Source: N074bin45 sp039587475
GTDB lineage: Bacteria; Gemmatimonadota; Gemmatimonadetes; Gemmatimonadales; GWC2-71-9
Direction: 5' to 3'
Assembly (NCBI GenBank): GCA_039587475.1
Contig: JBDHIK010000001.1
Coordinates: forward strand, 1-64,000
DNA: 64,000 nucleotides
Position numbers and translations under genes: made by a program. Shown here in pieces: positions 59,564-64,000 of this stretch. Below the pieces are notes generated by a model, which saw nothing but the letters and a program-made list of their open reading frames with translations, was not told the DNA's origin and did no database searches. Position 1 is the first letter of the stretch. The number at the start of each line of letters is the position of its first letter.

Positions 59564-60685
59564 CTAGAACGATCCCCTCAGGAACAGGGAGCCTCCCCAG
59601 CCGTCGATCTGCGATCGCAACCCGTCGCTCCGCTCGAGTGACCCCAGCTCGAACCTCAGCCGCGGCACCAGGGACAGCACCCGCGACACCCTGACTGGGA
59701 GCGCCGCCGCGGCGATGGCCAACCAGCCGCTGCCGCGGGCCGGCGCCCACCAGCGACCCTCCAGGGACGGTTGCAGGCTCAATCCGCCGCCAAGTCGCCA
59801 GGCACCCTCGGCACCCAGGGCCACGATGGACTCCTCGTTGGCCAGGGTCCCCGCCTGCGGATCCTCGCCGGCGGACCGGCGGTAGCCCCACAGAAACGTC
59901 TCCACCGCACCGCTCCCCAGTGGCGAGGCCAGAGACACTTCACCCATGATGCGAGTCCCGGGCCGGTACTCTCCAACCACGGTTCCGGATCCGTTCACGA
60001 ACTCGTCCGTGCCGAAGGTCCCGACGGTGGCGCCGATCGACAACCGCGAACTCCCCACCAGACGATCGACACCGACCCGAACCCGCCCCTCGATCGCCTG
60101 CCGATAGTTGATCTCCTCCGGGGCGTTGGCGAAGGGCTGGTAGGAGCCATTGAGCCGCAGGCTGCCGGCCAGACCGACGTTCCAGGCGCCCCAGGGCTTG
60201 GCCAACGCGGCGCCGGCCGTCACAGCGGCCCCGGTACCGTAGGTATGAACCGGGAAAGGCAGAAAATTGGTGGCCACCGCGCTGGCAGCGGAGAACTCTC
60301 CCAGCGTGACCTGTTCTGCCCCGGTCGGCAGGTTGACAAGGAGGCTGAGTACCGCGGCGTCCCGCCCCAGCAGCCAGGCCAGGCGGAGCTGGGTATCGGT
60401 AAGCGAGGCGATCTCCGGTGCCGTACCATCCTCAAGCCCCACCCGGGTCCATGCGTAGCTGGTGCCCACGTCAATGGACAGGCGCCGCCCCAGCGGAACG
60501 ACGAACCCCAGCGGGATGGCCACCTGGTCGATGGACCGGACCGGGTTCCCGGCGCCAAAGCGATAGGACTGGGCGTCGACGCCGGTGGTGGCAGAGACGT
60601 ACGGCACCAGGAGATCCTGGGCCACGACAGGGCCGGCCCAGGGGACCACCAGGGCGCCCAAGAGGAGGAGAAGCCGCCTGGGCAT
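59564..60685 (-). CDS. Outer-membrane beta-barrel-like protein, 373 aa
   Basis: Signal peptide MPRRLLLLLGALVVPWAGPV followed by VAQ|DLL. The mature part is made of alternating amphipathic strands with Gly/aromatic turns (LVPYVSATTGVDAQSYRFGA, LSIDVGTSYAWTRVG, LGFVVPLG, WNVGLAGSLRLNGSY) and ends with a C-terminal Phe (LFLRGSF), as outer-membrane barrels do. No channel family recognised. The ATG overlaps the upstream stop (TGATG), so it is coupled to the CsgG/TPR-like lipoprotein gene; the two may act in an envelope assembly. Confidence 0.75.
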   Translation of the reverse strand: MPRRLLLLLGALVVPWAGPVVAQDLLVPYVSATTGVDAQSYRFGAGNPVRSIDQVAIPLGFVVPLGRRLSIDVGTSYAWTRVGLEDGTAPEIASLTDTQLRLAWLLGRDAAVLSLLVNLPTGAEQVTLGEFSAASAVATNFLPFPVHTYGTGAAVTAGAALAKPWGAWNVGLAGSLRLNGSYQPFANAPEEINYRQAIEGRVRVGVDRLVGSSRLSIGATVGTFGTDEFVNGSGTVVGEYRPGTRIMGEVSLASPLGSGAVETFLWGYRRSAGEDPQAGTLANEESIVALGAEGAWRLGGGLSLQPSLEGRWWAPARGSGWLAIAAAALPVRVSRVLSLVPRLRFELGSLERSDGLRSQIDGWGGSLFLRGSF

Positions 60686-62013
60686 CACGGTCGCGGGATC
60701 ACGATGATGATGTCACCAATCCGGACGGCGTCGCGGGGATCGTCGGCGAGCAGAGCCTCCTGAATCCCGCGCCTCTTATCCGGCGCACCCAGTCGGGTCA
60801 GACGCTCGATCCGGCCACCCTTACTGGGATTGGTGCGGCGAACCGATGTCAGGAGGGCGGTCCGGGTCTGCGATTGGCGTCGCACGCGATCAGTGCTTCC
60901 CTGGAGGTCGGCTGCCAGACGCTCCTCCGGCCCGGGCCCTGTCGCCGCCAGTCGTCCGGCTCGATCGCGCCGTGAAGCGGCCACCAGGAACGATGGCTCG
61001 AGGCTGGCGGCGGCACCGAACTCGGCTTCGGCCGCCCGATACAGCCCTGCGTCCTCTCGCACCAGTCCGCGACTGAATGCCAGGAATGCCTGCAGGTCCG
61101 CGGTGGGTCGATCGGAAATGGCTTCGCGCTCGGCCGCTGTGAGCGTGATCCCCAGGTCGGCGATCAGTTGCAGGACGACGGCCTTCTCCAGGTCGAACAG
61201 CCGCTGCAGTCGGTCGTCGGCTTCTGCCGTGGCAACGATTTGACCGCTGGTCGTGGTGACCGCCGTGGCATCGAGCCTGAGTTCCTCACCTCCGGCAGGC
61301 GCGCCCTGGAGGGTGCCATGGACGACCGTCGCGGCCCGCAGCAGGCGGCCCGATCGAGCGGCGCTACCCGGATCGACCCGACCGGAATCTGCCAGGGCCA
61401 GTTCATCCACCAGGGCCTGGACGCGGGTCCGTTCCAGGACCCGAAGTTGCGAGACCTGTCCCAGGTCCGTGACGATGAGATGAGCAAGGCCGCGCTCGAG
61501 AGGCTTGAGCGACGAATCAGGGCCCTGGTAGGTCCACGGGAATACCGCGATGGTATTGGGCAGGGGATCGAGAACACTCAGTGCCGACTCCTGGGCCACC
61601 GCCTGTCTGGCGGCCTCCCGCAACTCCAGCCGAGTCAGCCGCTCGACGTGGTCGGCCACCGCGTCCCGTTCGGCATCCGACAGCTCGCTCCTGGTCTGCA
61701 AGTCCTGGAGCAGCACCCTGGCGGAGTCGTACTGGGCCAACTCCTCATGAGCCAGTGCCAGATAGAGCGTCGCCACGAAGTTGTCCGTCGGAGGCGTCCC
61801 AACCGGCCGCAGTGTAGTCCGGGCGGCGTCGTAGCGACCATCGCGGAAGTACGCCACGCCGAGTTCGGTCAGGAGCTGCGGGTCCCTCGGCTTGACGGTC
61901 CGGGCCGCTTCCAGGGAGGGGATATCCTCCGGCGTCACTGGGGGGATCTCCACGCCCGCGCCACAGGCGGACAGGGCCAGCACGGTCAGAGGGATCAGAC
62001 CACGATTTCGCAT
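60685..62013 (-). CDS. Lipoprotein with TPR and CsgG-like domains
   Basis: A 442-residue lipoprotein. The signal MRNRGLIPLTVLALSACG ends with lipobox LSAC. Residues 20-130 look TPR-like (LLTELGVAYFRDGRYDAART, ATLYLALAHEELAQYDSARV). Residues 150-270 resemble the CsgG / curli-assembly fold: NTIAVFPWTYQG, HLIVTDLGQVSQLRVLERTR, VQALVDELALADSGRVD and GRLLRAATVVHGTLQ. CsgG-like proteins form outer-membrane secretion channels or act in surface assembly. ATG 62013 has AAGGAG 9 nt upstream; the GTG at 62031 is an unlikely alternative. Confidence 0.78.
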   Translation of the reverse strand: MRNRGLIPLTVLALSACGAGVEIPPVTPEDIPSLEAARTVKPRDPQLLTELGVAYFRDGRYDAARTTLRPVGTPPTDNFVATLYLALAHEELAQYDSARVLLQDLQTRSELSDAERDAVADHVERLTRLELREAARQAVAQESALSVLDPLPNTIAVFPWTYQGPDSSLKPLERGLAHLIVTDLGQVSQLRVLERTRVQALVDELALADSGRVDPGSAARSGRLLRAATVVHGTLQGAPAGGEELRLDATAVTTTSGQIVATAEADDRLQRLFDLEKAVVLQLIADLGITLTAAEREAISDRPTADLQAFLAFSRGLVREDAGLYRAAEAEFGAAASLEPSFLVAASRRDRAGRLAATGPGPEERLAADLQGSTDRVRRQSQTRTALLTSVRRTNPSKGGRIERLTRLGAPDKRRGIQEALLADDPRDAVRIGDIIIVIPRP

Positions 62014-62041
62014 CCGCAGCCACTCCTTCACGTGGGCACCG

Positions 62042-62455
62042 TCATTCCTGGATCACCAGCTCCCCTTCGGCACGATAGGCGCGATGAGGTAGACAGTAGA
62101 ACCGGTACGACCCGGCTGGGAGTTGCGGCACCAGGATTTCCATGACCTGGCCCTGACGCGTGAGGAGAGGCCCACTCAACAAACTCATCCGATCCGGGAT
62201 TGCCTGGTCCAGGGCATTCCGTTGGGCCGTGCTGAGACCGCTGCTGTCGAACACCACGCTATGGGGTGGTCCCGAGCGGACCGTGAACTGCACCACGTCG
62301 CCCGGCTGCACCGTGACTCGGGCGGGGGAGAAGCGGAAGCGGTTCTGGTCTTTGTCGCCGACAATCTCGATCTGGTGCACGGTCTGGGCCGTGACCCCGG
62401 CCACGTTGACGCAGGCAAGGACGAGCACAAGAGCGGTAAGTCTTTCTGGTATCAT
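62042..62455 (-). CDS. Exported cupredoxin-like protein
   Basis: A 137-residue protein with a signal peptide (LTALVLVLACVNVAGVTAQ) and a plastocyanin-like cupredoxin domain (FRFSPARVTVQPGDVVQFTV). The copper ligands His (GPPHSVVF), Cys and His (YRFYCLPH) are present. The usual axial Met a few residues later is replaced (RAYRAEG), so the copper centre may be altered or structural. ATG 62455 has an in-frame GTG 3 nt upstream. It probably heads a minus-strand operon with the CsgG/TPR lipoprotein and the outer-membrane protein. Confidence 0.8.
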   Translation of the reverse strand: MIPERLTALVLVLACVNVAGVTAQTVHQIEIVGDKDQNRFRFSPARVTVQPGDVVQFTVRSGPPHSVVFDSSGLSTAQRNALDQAIPDRMSLLSGPLLTRQGQVMEILVPQLPAGSYRFYCLPHRAYRAEGELVIQE

Positions 62456-62536
62456 CACTTCGGCTCCACGGACCCAAGAAGGTGCCGCCATGGGAAGGAC
62501 TCTAGCCCGAGCCCAATGTGACCGGTAGATTGCAAC

Positions 62537-62821
62537 ATGGTGGAGTCGGGCGGAATGTCCACCATCCACCGGAAGGGAACTCGTCAGGTGGGCCGACGAG
62601 GCGTCAAGGAATACCGGGCACCAGAAGCGCTGACACTGATCTCGGCCGATCGAGATCGGGGAGACCTCGTCTGTCCTTCCTGCGGCGCAACGACTATCGA
62701 ACGCACACCGAGACGGCGTTCCAAGGAGAGTGGTGGCCAGATCACTCTGCACTGCACCTCGTGTGACCGGAGCGCCAAGTACATTCGACGCGTGGGTGAG
62801 GAGCCTCAGGCGTTCGGATAG
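62537..62821 (+). CDS. Small zinc-ribbon protein, 94 aa
   Basis: A basic protein with one zinc ribbon: CPSCG and CTSCD, about 25 residues apart. The N-terminal part (STIHRKGTRQVGRRGVKEYR) and the tail (DRSAKYIRRVGEEPQAF) are basic and could touch nucleic acid. No family recognised. ATG 62537 is used; ATG 62555 is a possible start. It is divergent from the cupredoxin gene, 82 nt away, and precedes the MFS gene by 72 nt. Confidence 0.6.
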   Translation: MVESGGMSTIHRKGTRQVGRRGVKEYRAPEALTLISADRDRGDLVCPSCGATTIERTPRRRSKESGGQITLHCTSCDRSAKYIRRVGEEPQAFG

Positions 62822-62893
62822 ACCCGGCGTACCAGGCCACACCCTCTCCATCCTCCCCATCACGATTCGTCTGGTCCGCTAACCCCCAGTCGC

Positions 62894-64000
62894 ATGGTAC
62901 AACCCCATTCCACCATGCAGCCGGCGACCCGGCGGCTGATCATCGCAACCGTGTTCGTGGATCTGGTCGGATTCGCGATCGTGCTGCCACTGCTGCCCAG
63001 TTACGGTGCCCGCCACGGCGGCAGTGACTTTGCCATCGGCATCTTGGTCGCGAGTTACTCCCTGGTCCAGTTGCTCGTGGCGCCGTGGTGGGGTCGCATC
63101 AGCGACCGGTACGGCCGGCGGCCTGCCATCCTGATCGGGCTGATCGGGAGTTCACTGTCCTACCTGCTGTTTGCCTGGGCCGGGTCGTTTCTGGTGCTGC
63201 TCCTATCGCGCGTCATCGCCGGGGCCACCGGAGCCACGGTCAACGTGGCGCAGGCTTCCCTGGCTGATGGGTCGCCCCCGGAGCGCCGGTCATCCGTCAT
63301 GGGGCTCATCGGGGCGGCCTTTGGCCTGGCCTTCATCGTAGGACCCGCGTTGGCCGGGGTATCCACCCGCTTGGGGGACAGTGCGCCCGGCTATCTGGCC
63401 GCAGCACTCACGGGCATCAACTGGCTGGTTGCCTGGTTCCTGCTTCCCGAAACGCGGATCAATCGAGTCAAGCCAAGCCAGGTGGGGGGTATGGATTGGC
63501 GTCGGCTCACCGCCCCCTTCTGGGTGATCCTGTTCGAGACGCTGGCGTTCACCGTGATGTACGCCTTCTTCACGCTCTTTGCGGAGCGTGTTCTGGGGTA
63601 CGGGCGCGAGCAGATCGCCTACTTGTTCGTCTATCTCGGGCTCATCACGGCCATCGTTCAGGGTGGGCTCGTGGGGCGTCTGGTCCCGAAATTGGGAGAG
63701 GTGCGGCTCATGGTGCTGGGCAGCCTGTCGCTCGCGATCGGACTGGGATCGCTGCCGCTCACGGTGGGAGAGTCTCCTACCTGGTTGGTCCCGGCACTAC
63801 TGACGAGCCTGTTCTTCGTGGCCCTGGGAACGGGTCTGGTGACTCCCAGCGTGGCAGGTTTCGTTTCACGGGTGACCGACGCCGAGCACCAGGGGCGCGC
63901 CATGGGGCTGCTGCAGAGCACCTCATCGACGGCGCGTATCCTGGGCCCGGTGGCGTTCGGCATTGTCAGCGACCTGGGCGGTGTCCGGGCGCCGTTCATG
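62894..64000 (+). CDS. MFS transporter (partial, cut by window end)
   Basis: At least 369 residues of a 12-TM major facilitator, close in pattern to the TetA/multidrug-efflux (DHA1) group. It shows ATVFVDLVGFAIVLPLLPSY in TM1, the loop 2-3 motif GRISDRYGRRPAIL, the TM5 stretch GAAFGLAFIVGPALAG (motif C-like) and HQGRAMGLLQSTSSTARILG late in the protein. The 3' end is missing. Start ATG 62894; ATG 62915 is an alternative. The substrate is unknown; drug efflux or small-molecule export are both possible. Confidence 0.88.
   Translation, partial: MVQPHSTMQPATRRLIIATVFVDLVGFAIVLPLLPSYGARHGGSDFAIGILVASYSLVQLLVAPWWGRISDRYGRRPAILIGLIGSSLSYLLFAWAGSFLVLLLSRVIAGATGATVNVAQASLADGSPPERRSSVMGLIGAAFGLAFIVGPALAGVSTRLGDSAPGYLAAALTGINWLVAWFLLPETRINRVKPSQVGGMDWRRLTAPFWVILFETLAFTVMYAFFTLFAERVLGYGREQIAYLFVYLGLITAIVQGGLVGRLVPKLGEVRLMVLGSLSLAIGLGSLPLTVGESPTWLVPALLTSLFFVALGTGLVTPSVAGFVSRVTDAEHQGRAMGLLQSTSSTARILGPVAFGIVSDLGGVRAPFM

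Overview
This window is a G+C-rich bacterial chromosome segment with dense, mixed-strand gene order and many 1-4 nt start/stop overlaps (ATGA, GTGA, TGATG). Several things suggest a diderm heterotroph of the Gemmatimonadota or a near relative: a single-chain 2-oxoglutarate decarboxylase/dehydrogenase (Kgd type), a fused E1 alpha-beta 2-oxoacid dehydrogenase, a futalosine-pathway menaquinone gene (mqnD-like), many lipoproteins with clear lipoboxes, an outer-membrane-barrel-like protein, and cyclic-dinucleotide signalling parts. The phylum call is inference from gene content recalled from memory. No phage, transposase, CRISPR array or rRNA operon was seen. One tRNA (Cys) is present.

Layout. 1-8.5 kb: fused E1 dehydrogenase (cut by the left edge), amidohydrolase lipoprotein, MazG-like hydrolase, a lipoprotein with an HExxH motif behind a GEMM-I-family riboswitch, proline dehydrogenase, RsgA, and a DUF2135-like lipoprotein. 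8.7-16 kb (minus): fatty-acid beta-oxidation pair (FadJ-like, FadI-like), a methyltransferase, then a periplasmic-binding-protein-like lipoprotein coupled to a hybrid histidine kinase. 16-25 kb: Kgd, an HNH nuclease, transketolase, transaldolase and a dicarboxylate/glutamate symporter. 25-32 kb: GluQ tRNA-modifying enzyme, ABC-F ATPase, an OmpR-type two-component system, small lipoproteins. 32-40 kb: a molybdenum hydroxylase pair, tRNA-Cys, a MarR-GNAT fusion with a palindromic operator, an M29-peptidase-like protein behind a second GEMM-I riboswitch, a SLOG-fold putative molybdenum carrier, a HAD phosphatase and glutamine synthetase. 40-51 kb: zinc-ribbon membrane protein, MqnD-like protein, an HD-GYP response regulator, an unusual REC-HisKA protein, then a seven-gene minus-strand run (PlsB-like, HtpX, LemA, MerR-like, REC, AraC-like, TPR). 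51-64 kb: orphan pseudopilin, Fis-type regulator, YhaM-like HD protein, a probable noncoding RNA beside a cluster of DnaA-box-like 9-mers, Ogt, a second binding-protein lipoprotein coupled to a chemoreceptor, and an envelope operon (cupredoxin, CsgG/TPR lipoprotein, outer-membrane protein). An MFS transporter is cut by the right edge.

Functional themes. Central carbon flow is well represented (E1, Kgd, Tkt-Tal, ProDH to GlnA, beta-oxidation). Signalling is unusually rich. Two operons pair an ABC-type ligand-binding lipoprotein with a signalling receptor instead of a transporter. Two riboswitches aligned by eye to the GEMM-I family carry A, not G, at the position equivalent to Vc2 G20. That residue is known from 3',3'-cGAMP-sensing GEMM-Ib RNAs, and both sit in front of secreted peptidase-like proteins. 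An HD-GYP regulator that could hydrolyse such a dinucleotide lies 5 kb from one of them.
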